From NCBI GenBank assembly GCA_018257865.1, contig JAEUBA010000006.1, forward strand, positions 558,001-622,000: 64,000 bases of DNA. The letters are read 5' to 3'. Below the pieces are notes generated by a model, which saw only the letters and a list, made by a program, of their open reading frames with translations, was not told the DNA's origin and ran no database searches. The stretch is from Stereocaulon alpinum. Taxonomy: Eukaryota; Ascomycota; Lecanoromycetes; Lecanorales; Stereocaulaceae. Both the position numbers and the translations under genes were made by a program. Positions 41,983-53,371 of the stretch are shown piece by piece (positions within the stretch are counted from its first letter, which is position 1; the number at the start of each line of letters is the position of its first letter).

Positions 41983-43709
41983 TCATAGTCCAGCCTCACT
42001 GAAATACCTCTGGCTCCTCCCCGCAGGTGCACCGCCCACAACAGGGCTGATATGATGCACAATGTGCGGCCGGTAGATAGCGTCGACAGGTGGCATCAAG
42101 TCTCCTTCTCCTAGTGGAAAGTATTCATAGAGGACATCTGCTTTGTCTGCGACCTCTGGTAGCCTGACTTTCTGTGCAGTGCTTTGCAGCAGTGACCTTG
42201 TTGAAGGGAGAGTGGGGAGGGAAGGGGTTTTGTATGGGTGAGGCCGGGTGGCGGTGGAATTGCGTGGCGATTTCTGTGGCCGCTGCGTCTTAGCGCGTTT
42301 GGGGGCGCTGGCATCGGCAGAGTAATCGTCTGTAAGAGAGAGTGGCTGTGGCGCTGTTTGTGGCGAGGCAGAGGATTTGGAGCTGGGAAGAGTGGGTGTC
42401 TTGAAAGTGGGCGTGGATATTTGGGCTGGGGTACTTGAGGAGGCTGGTCCACTGTTCGACCGAGCCAAGCTATTGCTGTTGCTGAAGGTGTTGGATGTAT
42501 TTGGGACATTGGTAGCAGTGAAAGCAGCGAATGATGCCGCGAAAGTATTGTCACCGCTATGCTCCCTCTTCAGAGGAGATTTGGGTTTAGTGATGGAAGA
42601 ATCGCTGTTCGTGCGTGAGGCTGTGGCTCGACGAGTCGTGGCTTTATCGCCGACGGCGAGATCTCGTCGCTGTGAGAAGTTTCTTGGGCTTCGGCCGCGG
42701 ACGACTATGGCTGCTGACTTTACCTCTGCTATTGAGACCTTGAGTCCAGTTGATAAGGTAGCCATGAGCTTCAGCCTGGCGACGAAGTGCTGCTGTAGCT
42801 CTTTCCGACGGCCATTGTTTGCGGTGGCTATCCGGAATTGAAGACGTTTCCATGCGATAGGTAGTGTAGCGTAATTCGCATCCATGTCCTGATTCGACAT
42901 TGTATCGAGTCGTATTGTGGATGGCTCTTGCTCTGTCTTATCGTCTGGTACTTGTGGCGCGCTACTGTTTGCTGGAGTCTTCCATGGCACAGAGATCAGC
43001 TTCACAGGGTGTCCCTCGACCGACTCCGTAGCCGAGACAGCCAGCTCTTGTGCTATGATGGGTATGCGATCTCCGTTGTCCGTCAAGATGTATCTCAAAT
43101 CTCTTGGCAGTGTGATCGACCCAGTGACCTGGAATAGGTTCCGCCGGTAGCAGGTCAACTCCGGAGACGCCATTTGCGGGAACAGTCCCGGTGTAGGTGG
43201 CGTATCAGCCATGAAGAACATGCCGTGTAGACGTGCATTCAAGGAGACTTGAGTGCGGCGGAGAGAGTGGTCGAGGAGGGTAAAGTTGTAGATGGGTGGT
43301 TGCTGGAAGTTGAGGAGGGCGTCGTTGTGATTGAGACTCGTTGCGGGGTCGGGACTTGGCGGTTGAGGGCCAATTTCTTGGGTGTCTTCAGGTAGGTCGG
43401 CGAAAGTGAAGTCATCGTAACTCGGGGTGAAGTGGCGATCGGTCTCGGATGAGACAGAGGCAAGAGGGAGATTAGGGAGGCTGGTTGTGCTAAGCGGAAA
43501 TGAGGGTCAGCTTCAAGAATACTGAGTCGATGAGGGTGTGGTACTCACACTCCGAAGTCGTGGGTGGTGTAGTCTGATGGCTGATAGCTCTGCTCGGGAT
43601 GGCCGAGTGAAGGTAATGTGGTCATGGTCATGTAATCATCGGTCGAAACACCGGTATAGGCAAGTTGGTTGGAGAGATAGGGTATCGTGTTCTGATCATA
43701 GCCATCCAT
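41983..43709 (-). CDS. NDT80/PhoG-family (p53-like) transcription factor
   Basis: Two exons, 43709-43549 and 43489-41983, give 555 residues; the 59 bp intron (GTGAGT...GCTTAG) keeps frame. The N-terminus (1-100) is Pro/Ser-rich and acidic, suitable for activation (YDDFTFADLPEDTQ; PQPPSPDPATS). The DNA-binding domain covers about 115-330 with signature segments ARLHGMFFMADTPPTPG, ELTCYRRNLFQVTGSITLPR, ELAVSATESVEGHPVKLISV, WKRLQFRIATANNGRRKEL and VRGRSPRNFSQRRDL. The C-terminus has EYFPLGEGDLMPPVDAIYRP, which I associate with the Vib-1/XprG branch controlling starvation, secreted proteases and heterokaryon incompatibility. RON1, the regulator of GlcNAc catabolism, belongs to the same superfamily and is the alternative given the neighbours. 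The start is at MDGYDQ because the frame further upstream has no ATG. Confidence 0.92.
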
Positions 43710-45289
43710 TGTTATAGGTGATGAATAAGTAACAGTAGGGACTGGATAAAAAGAGTTACTCGCAGAGTATTTCACAAGATACGAATGGGATGAATGAACG
43801 TGGGAAAAGGAAGGGAAATGGAGAGATGAGAGATGGAAAGGACGGTGAAGCCTGCAGGTAGATATTTGCGGAGGGATAACTCGGGGCTTTTCTCAGCTCA
43901 GCTCGACGGCCAGACCGAACATGATACACATGCGTGATTCATATCTGACGAGCATTAGGCCAGGAACAAGAGCGAGTACATCCAATCAAGAAGTCGGTTG
44001 GGGGTACGGTCACGAAAAGGAAGGCAATTAATCGACTTTCTCTCGAGGGGGCAAGTGGGTTGAGAGGAGAGACGAGAGATGTATGGTCGGCTTTACCTGG
44101 TGCATGATGTCGATCTACATGGGATCGTCAGGTGGTGCATGCTTCAGCACATGGCGCAGGGATGGCCACGTTGTTCGGCGTGCACAATCCGGAGTATGGG
44201 ACGGGGGGGCATACTATGTTTGGGAATAATGTGAGACGGATGTGCTTATCAAATATCACGAGTGTGGGTGAGAAGGATTCAACAGGATTGGCGATTGGTA
44301 CGGCGTGCATGTCCATTACGAGAGTGCGTTAGGTGTGGTGGAGTGCCTGCAGGAGAACGGCGAAGGAGTGCAGGGAAGGGTGCAGGGAGGGGTTCTCGGG
44401 GGCTGAAGGTGGTGCCTAGCGCCTAGTGGTTTGCCTGCGGAGCCCTAGAACGACTGAACAATGACTGGACAATGACTGGACAATGACGGTGATCACCTCC
44501 CGCAACGGGTACCATAATGAACGCCATTCGGCTAGAATTAGAACTTCGTAAGGTACAGGTTGTTGCAGGCTAAGGTAAGTTAGTCGCAATTGGAAAGACC
44601 GTTAGAAACTAAGAAGCCGAACATACTTTCGCCCGGGCATGAGCGCAATGTTTACCCACCATCAACAACAGATCATTGCGCTCTGATCAGGAACCGGACC
44701 AGGCACGGTCGAGTCAATGACCAAAAGTCAGAATGAATGAAACATGCCTCTGCCTTTGTCTACGTGTTTCATCATCAGAATGAGAACATCGAGCCGACGA
44801 TCAACTTACCTTAGCATGACTGCTTCTCGGTTATGACAGGCTCAAAATAAAGATCGTCAGCGCTGGCTGCATTAGCCACGTTTTCCATCTGCAGATCGTC
44901 ATGTTTCAGAATTGCCACGAGGTCATGATGATCAAAGTATCAGCGTCAACGTACAAGGACATGTGCTCCATGCTTCTGTGCATACGCTGCAAAAAGACAA
45001 TGCTATCTACTTCCTCGCTTCTGGGTATAAAACATGCTACTCGACCCGAAAGGACCTTTCCCTATTAATTCCATTACCCAGTGACTGACATGCGCCCATG
45101 TTTCCGTATCGACAAGTGTAAATATAGAAAGATATTTCGGACCCAAGCCATTCACGTGATCAATTCAAATGTACTTGCATCGCAAGAAATCTCGTCAAAA
45201 TTGTGCAGTACGGTAAATCCCATTGCTGTCAGACAATCAATGTTCCCATCGCCGTCAACCTGTGGAAAGATCAGCAATGCTCTTCACAT
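43710..45289. promoter_or_regulatory. Long upstream region of the NDT80-family gene
   Basis: The 1.58 kb between the regulator start codon and the 3' end of the GH3-GNAT gene holds no supported gene. A long leader or promoter is common for this class of regulator. Three tandem copies of an 11-base TGGACAATGAC-like unit lie at about 44456-44487. Confidence 0.45.
44456..44487 (+). repeat. Three tandem copies of an 11-base unit
   Basis: The sequence TGAACAATGAC is followed by TGGACAATGAC twice. It lies about 750 bp upstream of the NDT80-family start codon and could be a regulatory repeat or a chance minisatellite. Confidence 0.65.
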
Positions 45290-48010
45290 CTAATGATTCA
45301 AACGACGCACATAATCTAGAAGCACAGCACTCGCTTGCTGCCGTTGATGCTGTTTGACGCCCATCATTACTAGCCCTTGTAAGAGTATTGAATATTCTCC
45401 CACACTTGGCGAGATCACTGGACTTGAAATGCCCCCAATGACATCATCCGTATGATGTTGCAAAGCAGGTATGGCTTGGGACCAGCTGGATGCTGCATTG
45501 TAAACGACTACCGTTCCAACGACAGCTTCGTCATTCTTCCTCCTTGCTCGAATGATTCCAGACCCGGTTTGATCGACCAAAGCGAGCTGGTAGATCTCCA
45601 TGATACCCTGTCTCGAGCTCGTACTGATGAGATCGTGTATAGACTCTGCATGATCTAGCCCATACACAAGATCAAACTCAATCTCTGCAGACTGTAGACT
45701 GCTTAGTAGATTTTCTGAGACACTCCAAGAAGCCAGCCCCGGCAGGAGCATGCTACAAACGGGCCGTGACGGCGCGGTATCCCAGCCAATTGTCGAAAAC
45801 CACTGGCGTAGTCGCTTGCGCTCTTGACTGTTGCTGCTTGGTACGCCAAGAAAGACACTAGGCAATCTTGAGCCAATTTGTAGCCTTTTCATGCCTGGTT
45901 TCTGAAGCAGTGATCTCATCGCCCTGTTGTGCAAGGAATGACCGATCGAAAGCTTGCTGCGCTCGGGATCCACACAGAGGCATCCTAGCACACCCGTACC
46001 CGTAGATGGGAAGAAGTAAGTTGCGCAGAAGCCTAGAAGAGCCTTCGTAGTGCTGTTCCGTACAACAAAATGATACTCTTCAACCATTCGATGGCTCAAA
46101 AGGAAAGTATCTGAGGTACAACCGGCAAGGATTAAGGTTGAGGTTGTGGAAGGTTCCTGTCGCAACCTGTGCAATAGATTATCAAGCGCATCAGCATCGC
46201 GAGCTTTGTCCCACGCTTCCGCAAGCCAGGGTTGCCTTGACTGATTTGATTGATGCACTTTCTGATTTTGGCGCAGGCTCCCCGGAAGCTCTCCTGAGGG
46301 AATCAAGTCACCAACCAAGACATTTACTAGTGCTTGCAAAGCAGTCTCGGTATGGTCGTAAGTGCAGATGTAGGTTCCGAGGGCAGTATCCATGGCAAAG
46401 TCGTATGGAGAGCTTACAGAAACCACCACTAATGGTTTCTCGGGCTTGTCTGCAACTTGTGACAGCTTGCAGATCATGGCAACATGCTTTGTAAAGCCGT
46501 GTTGATAGAGGTTTCGATTCGCATCGGCAGTGATAACAATAACGGCATTCGCGCGATTGATCAAATTCTCATGCATTGGACGTACTCCATTCGCTGTATA
46601 TGACGCGTGTAGAACTCTGCCGTCACGCTGCCTCGCAAGGGATCTGCCGAATTTCTGGAAAACATTCTCGCCACTCAATAGCGAGTCACTTGAATTTGAT
46701 CCTTGAGAATCTCCGTGACTAGCCAACGCTTGTGAAGCAGCAGAGGCTGGTAATGGCTTGAGCAATGGGGAGAGCAAGAGTACTTCTTCGTCGGCATCCA
46801 GGAGGTTGGACAATGGCAGCAGCCCATCTCTATCACGATCGATTGTGATCGAAGAGTTGTATGCTTCCACGGACAATTCCGTATGTGAATCTTGCAGTTT
46901 CGATAGCTGAGCTGTCCCTGCCGGTGCAAGAGCCCTCTCCCAAGATGTGAAATTTGATTTGATCTCAAGCATGCGTCGAAGCGACTGCCGTAACCTCGCT
47001 TCTGTTATGACGCCATTCTCAAGCCCAACCTTGAGCCCGTTGATTGCTTCTTGCTGCCCAGTGTATGATCGACAGACTAAGACGAGGTCACATCCAGCAT
47101 TGAAAGCCATCACGGTCCCGCCTCCAACCCCTATATTGTGGCTCAACGCTTCCATCTCCAGGCACTCGGAGATGACCACCCCATCGAACCCAAGCTTGAT
47201 GCGCAATAGATCGTCCACGACCTGTTCAGAGAGGCATGCGTGCATGACGTTGACGCCAGCTGAAGACATTGCACAGCCGCCGACCATCATGGCATCGACG
47301 CCCTGCCTTATAGCTTGACGAAATGGGGCCAAAGCGCTCAAGCTCAGCTGTTCAAGAGACTCAGTAATGACTGGCACGTCAAGGGAAGAACCAAGAAATT
47401 CAAGATTTCCGTAGGATGGGAAGTGCTTCCCACAAGAAGCTATGCCAGCGTCTTTGAACCCCTTTAGGTATGCTATTCCAAATTTTGAGACCTCCTCTGC
47501 ATCGTCCCCAGAGCTTCGAACCCCAAGTGGCTGATTCTTCACATTGGTCAGGACATCTAGACATGGACCCATGATCCAGTTAATGCCCACTGAGCAAAGC
47601 TCATCTGCCGTGGCCTTTGCAACCTCATAGGCCATCTTCGTCGAGCCTGTCGCTGCAACACCCATCGCGCTTGGAAACTGCCGGATGCAGCTTTCATCAA
47701 AGAGGCTATTGACGCCGCCATTTTCTTGGTCAAGGGCAATGGCTAAAGGTACCGGATGGCCAGCCTTGTGTGCGATAGTCTGCAGGTCCAAGACTAGCTT
47801 AGTAGTTTGCTCGGCTGACCTAAGATTCTTGGCCGTTAGGAGGATGGTCCCGAGATGGAAATCTTCGATGAGCTCCTTGATCTGGGGTGTGACTTCGGTA
47901 CCATCAAAGCCCATCATGAAGAGCTGGCCACACACGCGACGTACATCATCCCAGACCGGAGGAAACTCCATACTGACGGGCGTTAGAGAATCAGTCATCG
48001 TGCCTTCCAT
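45290..48010 (-). CDS. GH3 beta-N-acetylhexosaminidase-like domain fused to GNAT acetyltransferase region
   Basis: A single exon of 906 residues. Residues about 20-560 are a glycoside hydrolase family 3 (NagZ-like) module: GQLFMMGFDGTEV, LGTILLTAKNLRS, IALDQENGGVNSL, NWIMGPCLDVLTN and AFNAGCDLVLVC. Two active-site stretches depart from bacterial NagZ: KHFPGHG is KHFPSYG (195-201), and the nucleophile segment ISDDLxM is ISECLEM (280-286). The C-terminal half (about 590-906) resembles GNAT N-acyltransferase folds, with LGFCATYFFP, TGVLGCLCVDPERSKLSIGH and GIIRARRKNDEAVVGTVVVY. GH3-GNAT fusions occur in fungi as NAG3-type proteins; in Trichoderma nag3 belongs to the GlcNAc catabolic cluster. No signal peptide, so cytoplasmic. 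Its neighbour is an NDT80-family regulator. Confidence 0.88.
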   Translation of the reverse strand: MEGTMTDSLTPVSMEFPPVWDDVRRVCGQLFMMGFDGTEVTPQIKELIEDFHLGTILLTAKNLRSAEQTTKLVLDLQTIAHKAGHPVPLAIALDQENGGVNSLFDESCIRQFPSAMGVAATGSTKMAYEVAKATADELCSVGINWIMGPCLDVLTNVKNQPLGVRSSGDDAEEVSKFGIAYLKGFKDAGIASCGKHFPSYGNLEFLGSSLDVPVITESLEQLSLSALAPFRQAIRQGVDAMMVGGCAMSSAGVNVMHACLSEQVVDDLLRIKLGFDGVVISECLEMEALSHNIGVGGGTVMAFNAGCDLVLVCRSYTGQQEAINGLKVGLENGVITEARLRQSLRRMLEIKSNFTSWERALAPAGTAQLSKLQDSHTELSVEAYNSSITIDRDRDGLLPLSNLLDADEEVLLLSPLLKPLPASAASQALASHGDSQGSNSSDSLLSGENVFQKFGRSLARQRDGRVLHASYTANGVRPMHENLINRANAVIVITADANRNLYQHGFTKHVAMICKLSQVADKPEKPLVVVSVSSPYDFAMDTALGTYICTYDHTETALQALVNVLVGDLIPSGELPGSLRQNQKVHQSNQSRQPWLAEAWDKARDADALDNLLHRLRQEPSTTSTLILAGCTSDTFLLSHRMVEEYHFVVRNSTTKALLGFCATYFFPSTGTGVLGCLCVDPERSKLSIGHSLHNRAMRSLLQKPGMKRLQIGSRLPSVFLGVPSSNSQERKRLRQWFSTIGWDTAPSRPVCSMLLPGLASWSVSENLLSSLQSAEIEFDLVYGLDHAESIHDLISTSSRQGIMEIYQLALVDQTGSGIIRARRKNDEAVVGTVVVYNAASSWSQAIPALQHHTDDVIGGISSPVISPSVGEYSILLQGLVMMGVKQHQRQQASAVLLDYVRRLNH

Positions 48011-48963
48011 TAGTCCTCAGACGCGGACGTTCTGGGGCTGGCACACGGAGCTGGTGCAAGTACAGGCATGATCAAGCAACCACCCAATTCCTTTGTGGCA
48101 ATGCCGGATCTCTGGGCCGATCTCCGCGTTACGTAGCCCGTATCATGGGCCTTTGCCTAAAATCACAGTCAGCATATATAGGTGTCCATGAGACGCAGTC
48201 GCTGGTCCGCGACATAGGTGAGCATGCATGAGCGGTGAGTCTACCTACTTTTCCCCGAGTTAAGGATGTGATTCGGCCTAGGTATCGATGCGAAACCTGT
48301 AGGCTCTCTATAATTGGACTTATCGCTGGGAGATGTTAGCAGGCTTCGGCGGTATCCCCTACGCATGGATGGCCAACACTTCGATGATCATGATTCAACT
48401 TGCGTTGCTTCTCCGTTCACCTTCCATGTCCCTACTAGCTCGTAGAGGCATCGAGTATGTCAATCGTCTGCCAAGTCCCAGTATTCGATCGAGATGAGAA
48501 TAACGATCGCTCAGGTCGTATTTGTTTTGAGCACCGAGAAAGCCACAAAATTAGTATGTCGACATCATTTTAGCCGCATAGCCAAGAATTACTATGAACA
48601 CACACCTTCCATAAGAAGAACACAAAACAAAAACACCATTGTACCAGCGCCATTAGGAATCGGACCTAATACCATTAAGTATCAGCCAGGAGCCATCCGT
48701 TTCAAGAGTTCAATTACAATTGCATCGACGGCGGCAAATCTCAATAATCAGCTCGTGCACGATAAGTACGACTGGGCTTTGGGCAGTCTAGATTTAAAGC
48801 CATGGTATGAAGCGGGATTGGCTGATCCTGATTAGAAGCAGGGGCTAAATCGAAATGTGTATGGATTTGTAAGTTCATGACTTTTATCAACTTCATCAAC
48901 ATTGCACCATATGTAGATATGCACCATTACAGGACGTTCATCTAGGCTCCCTAACAATGACCT
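48011..48963. other. Intergenic, one doubtful small frame
   Basis: Contains the promoter of the GH3-GNAT gene and the 3' flank of the tyrosinase-like gene. A plus-strand frame at 48494-48835 (113 codons, ending DLKPWYEAGLADPD) has a slightly protein-like C-terminal half but no family resemblance, so it is only mentioned here. Confidence 0.35.
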
Positions 48964-51276
48964 TCAGGCAGGCCACTGATACCCAAAGCCTCCTGGCTGT
49001 CCCTGAGTAATATCTTCGTATACAACAGGATCGCTGTAAACACCCAACTTATTCGTATCGTTCGGCGTCTCAAACATCCTCTGCACTACCTTGACCTCTA
49101 AACTAGAGTCCTTAATTTGCTGTAAACCATCAATGAGATTGGACGCCGGATCGACGATACGCCATTTCAAATGTTCCTTGAGGAACGGCACCACCTCACC
49201 AGGCTCCATATTCTTGATCTTCCTGATTACTCCATCGCGAATCAGGCCTTCGCTCTTCGGTTCTTTCTCAAGATAGTCGAACAATGTTGAGGTGATTGGA
49301 ATAACGTCCACGTACATGACGTCGGAGGCTCGCTCCCTCTCGCAATTTGCACATTCGACCGCAGCATCCGATGTAAAAATGCCGGAGAAGCCGACTTCGT
49401 TTCCCCTGGTCATGAACGTGCTCGGTTTGTGGTCGTTAAAATCACCAATAAAGAGATGAACTGCAAAGGAACCGTCAAGAGCGTGTCTGAGAAGCGTGTG
49501 TATCAGCTAATGAACGGGAAGAAGCTGAACCTACGCAGCGAGCAGGAGCGGAGAGTCTTTTCAATATCTCACTTTTTAATCGTAATGTATGCATTCCACG
49601 TCACCATTTTCGTAGGTGTCGTAGCTGTCACATCCTGCAGTGCACCCTCGGGAAATCTTCTTTCATTTTCGATCTGTGCGGCATCTGCTACCGCAGTGTC
49701 TTTGGGTATGGTGACGATTTCTTGATTTTCACTAAGTGGAATAGTCTGTTCAACAAGCCTACCGTTCACTATGGCATCGAAGGTCATTGCTGGAGCTGCA
49801 TCCGGTTGCGCTTTAGCTCCTCCAAGTGCCTCAACGTTCTTGAGCTCGATCGGATACTTGAGGCTTTCTGGTGGGTAGACTCCGTCTGTCGCCCTGGCGT
49901 CTGTCGTATCAGCTGCGTCACAGATACATAACCCCCGCCGGACCCAACAAGGACGTGAATGCCATCATGCCAAGATTCGATTGAGACAACGGCGTCCCCA
50001 TTCGCCTTTGTGTGATTACTGAACGACTCCCACGTCCTCACTTCATTTCTGTTCTTGTCGTTCTCCCCTGTTGAGTTCTCACTACCCTCAATATCTGGAT
50101 TCAACATATGCCACACTTTCGTGGCAGAGTTCTGGGCTTGCGACTGGATCTTCTTCTCGAGGTAGTCGAGATTTGTCTTTCCATCTCTGTCAGGGGTACG
50201 CACGGTTATGAACCGCGCAGTCTTAGACTAGCAGGTTATACTGTCAGCGAAACCAGCCAAGAGTGAGCTCAAGGTACTCACGTCAGGGACGAGCGGCACG
50301 TTAGCGTTCTTCCAATCGATCCCTCTCCTGTCAGCCTTGACATAGTCTTCCTTGTCAGGAAATGTGAAATGGTGTAATGGGTTAGGAATCTGCACTAGAT
50401 CTTTAGGTTCGTCCGGATTCCTGACATAGACCTTCTCGCGAGATAGGATCTTGGGCAATCCCCAAATACTACGGGGAGCTTTACCGTCGGTAGGCTTTGG
50501 CACCTCGTTACGAGGCATAAATGGATCCCAATACGGCAAGCGGAAACGCCTTGCGGCGTTCTGATACTTTACCTTTTCATCGGTGAAGTCGTCCGCTATC
50601 TTTCGCATCTGGTTGCCAACAGCTTGCTAAAAATGGACTCATCAGTATTGAAAAGTCGCCCGTATAGCCACTCAAAATAAGACTGTGCAAGGATGTAAGA
50701 TTGCAAGTTGCTTGGGGGTACCATTTTAACACTAGCAGGAACATAATGAATTCCATGCCCATAGTGAAGCGAGTTGTGAGTTGTGCAGTGCCGTCCCTTG
50801 ACAATGGGAACTACTTTCACAGAATGAGTTAAAATGGGGCCAGAAAACGTGGGTATCACCTCGAACTGGTATACATAGGCCCGATGCCATGTAGGAAAGA
50901 CAACAGAGCCATGCCTACAGTATTCTCTCGAAGGAGCTCGCTTGTACTCTGGCGGTAATCTACCTTTGATACCATTCCAGTCCTCTTGGGGGTAGCTGTG
51001 TATGCCTACATCTATTAGGCACTTATATAACCAAATGAAGAGGGAAGACATACCCGAAAGGTTGTGGTAAGTCCACCAATCCACTTTTCCATTTTCGAGG
51101 GTTCCAATGCCATCGGTCTGCATTTTCTGCAACGCTAGTAAAAATAGGTTTGTCATCTTCGTATCAGCGAGGAACTCGTCAATCTCCACTCTCCAAGCAG
51201 TGGGCTGGACAGAAATCGGCAGGACAACATTCTTCTCCTGGGCCTCAATGGTCTTGGCCTTGACTTTGCTGCCCAT
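48964..51276 (-). CDS. Tyrosinase-like protein lacking part of the CuB site
   Basis: Five exons are supported: 51276-51054, 51005-50860, 50626-50282, 50227-49573, 49486-48964. Tyrosinases oxidise phenols to quinones at a binuclear copper site. CuA is complete: GIHSYP (His77), YCRHGS (His106) and FPTWHRAY (His115). CuB begins with WHDGIH (His325, His329) but the FDPxFWLHHxxxDR segment carrying the third ligand is absent. Just after VGSGG, near 49,940, the frame changes: exon 4 is 655 bp, one base out of phase, and the sequence resumes as SLKYPIELKNVEALGG. The C-terminal domain is well conserved (KKHALDGSFAVHLFIGDF, FSGIF, VECANCERE, LGVYSDPVVYEDITQGQPGG) and the last intron is normal. Either a recent deletion, a sequencing error or a non-catalytic form. 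It faces a laccase gene. Confidence 0.8.
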
Positions 51277-53371
51277 GGCGCGCTTGGTAGATGAAACCCG
51301 ATTCTACCTGATAGACTGAGACAGTGTGTCAAGAGTGGATGGTGACCGGGTGATCAAGTGAGAATCAGATGAAGTGTTTAGGCAAGGATTAGACCAATTG
51401 GACCTCAAATATGCGAGTATTTTGTCAAAGTCACAGTCCGTGGCGAAGGTGAATGACAAGAATGTGGAAATTTCAAGGCAAAGCCCGAGTATTTGTAGAC
51501 AAGCAGACATAGCTTCTAGGAGATGCACACACACACTAAGCCATCGAATCTAGCCCGCCAATGCAGGAGTTGAAGTGCCCTGAGAACATGCAGGACTGTC
51601 ACATTGACCAATGCAGCAAGTCTATGTACATGACTTCGAAGCCTAGACAACATAGTACCCTCTGCCGTTCGAATCTAAGAGGTCGCTTGCTATAGTGTAG
51701 CGTGGCTCGGGCCGCCGCTACCTTTGACATAGCGATGATCCAGGTCTGTAGCGTGGAGTGGCTGGCTCTGATGCAGCTGATCCCTGCTGAATAGTGTGAT
51801 GAATATGCATTCTGGGTGGGGTAGCATGGCCGATACATGAGTCTCATTGGCTGAGCATGAAGACGTCTGTTGATCCTTGTGAATGCTCTTACTTAGGTCA
51901 AGCTGGTCTCCTTTCAGTGCTTGCCCTCTTCCTGGAAGAGGACCGTGATAGCACATGACCGCTGATAAGCAGAAGACGGCATCAACGAGCCGACGAAGCC
52001 TCTAGGCGGCCATTATGTTAACGCATGCAAGGCTGTTCTTTGAATGACATCTGAAAAAGAAAGCCACTATTAAGGACCCAAGCTACTCTGAATTCCAAAG
52101 TGGGGAGTGTTTGACGACGGGTTGAGTGTGGTGTGACGCTAGTCGTCCCTTCCGCCTTGGCATATCGCTTCGGGCCATTGGCCTTCCCCTTTATGAGAGC
52201 ACTAGTGCCACGCTACTGTAATGAGACGGTTCCTTGACGAACACGTCCTGATCGCCGACTTCTGGCACATCCACGACTTTCCCAGACCTGGTCCACTCAC
52301 TTCGGGATTTCGCTGGACCTTCGACGTGGACAGCAATGCTGCTCCGGGAATCTACGCCTTACGACTGAGCTTTCTGAAGCTACGATCTTGGCCCAGGTAT
52401 ATGACATTCGTTCCATTGAGCGCTCTTGTCCGCCCACGCCCCGCATCTTGGCAAACATCGATTCCTATTAGGGCCTGCCCCTGACGGGTGGCGCTCCCGT
52501 GGCAGCTGAGGTACGTACTCCGTACTCATCATTAGTCGATGTATGCATTCACGTTCCAGAGCATTCTCGCCCCTTTAGGAACCTTGTGGCTTGCTGATGG
52601 CGAGCTGAAACCGCTCCAAGGTGTCAGATCTTAGCGTGCGGGGCAGGGGACCATGGCCCGTGGCTGGCTGACAGCCTGGCCCAGATCTGCCGCAGTCTGC
52701 GCTGGGGTTGATTGCTCGCTTGGGGAAGCCAATCGAAGAGACGTCAGATCTTGTCAGGGAGGCAAAGACCCAACATGGTCTACTTCTGGTAGGTCGCAAT
52801 CTCCGATGTAGGTGCGAGTTCATGCTCGTTTGATTAGATAGTCGTTCTTCAGCCAGCCGTGGACCTGTGGCGCAACCAGCCGATTGTTATAGCAGCGATT
52901 CGATTCGACGTTGCCAATGGTAAGCTCATTTCATCCCGGATTATGAAAACATCCTGCGATGAGGGAGAAGCGATGCTTTCACTTGCTGCTCATATGCATG
53001 GTTTGCTTCAGAATGGAGTATTAAGTTTCCTGCTCCAGAGTATAGCTGCAGTTGGAATAGATCAAATGTGGTTGTAGCCTCGACTCGGCTAAACTACGAC
53101 ATAGTTGGTGTGAAACTAGCGCTTCCATGTGAAGCACCCTGTCAAGAACTAAGCTGAATCAATATATTTGACCATTTCGGAACGGCGTAAGACTGTAAAC
53201 TGGCCCACTTTGTCTGGCTCGGAGCTGACCATTCTTTAACGGGTAAACCATGACCCTCAATGCGGCGCTGCCATAGCTCATAAAAGCACCCGAACTCTCA
53301 CACTTCTTGTTTGCTTTGCTGACCTTATGTGTATAACCTCGCTTTGAGAAAGTCATTCTTGACCTTTCACC
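51277..53371. promoter_or_regulatory. Spacer between head-to-head copper oxidase genes
   Basis: A 2.1 kb divergent intergenic region with no supported gene. It must contain the promoters of the tyrosinase-like and laccase genes. Short frames here lack protein character. Confidence 0.45.

Noticed and set aside
48494..48835. 113-codon plus-strand frame
   Set aside because: Only its last 40 residues look protein-like and no family or splice partner was found; kept out of the gene list.
49487..49572. Second apparent frameshift in the tyrosinase-like gene
   Set aside because: Explained by an 86 bp intron (GTGAGA...CTTCTCAG) that joins ITIKK to HALDGSFAVHLFIGDF in phase, as in related tyrosinases.
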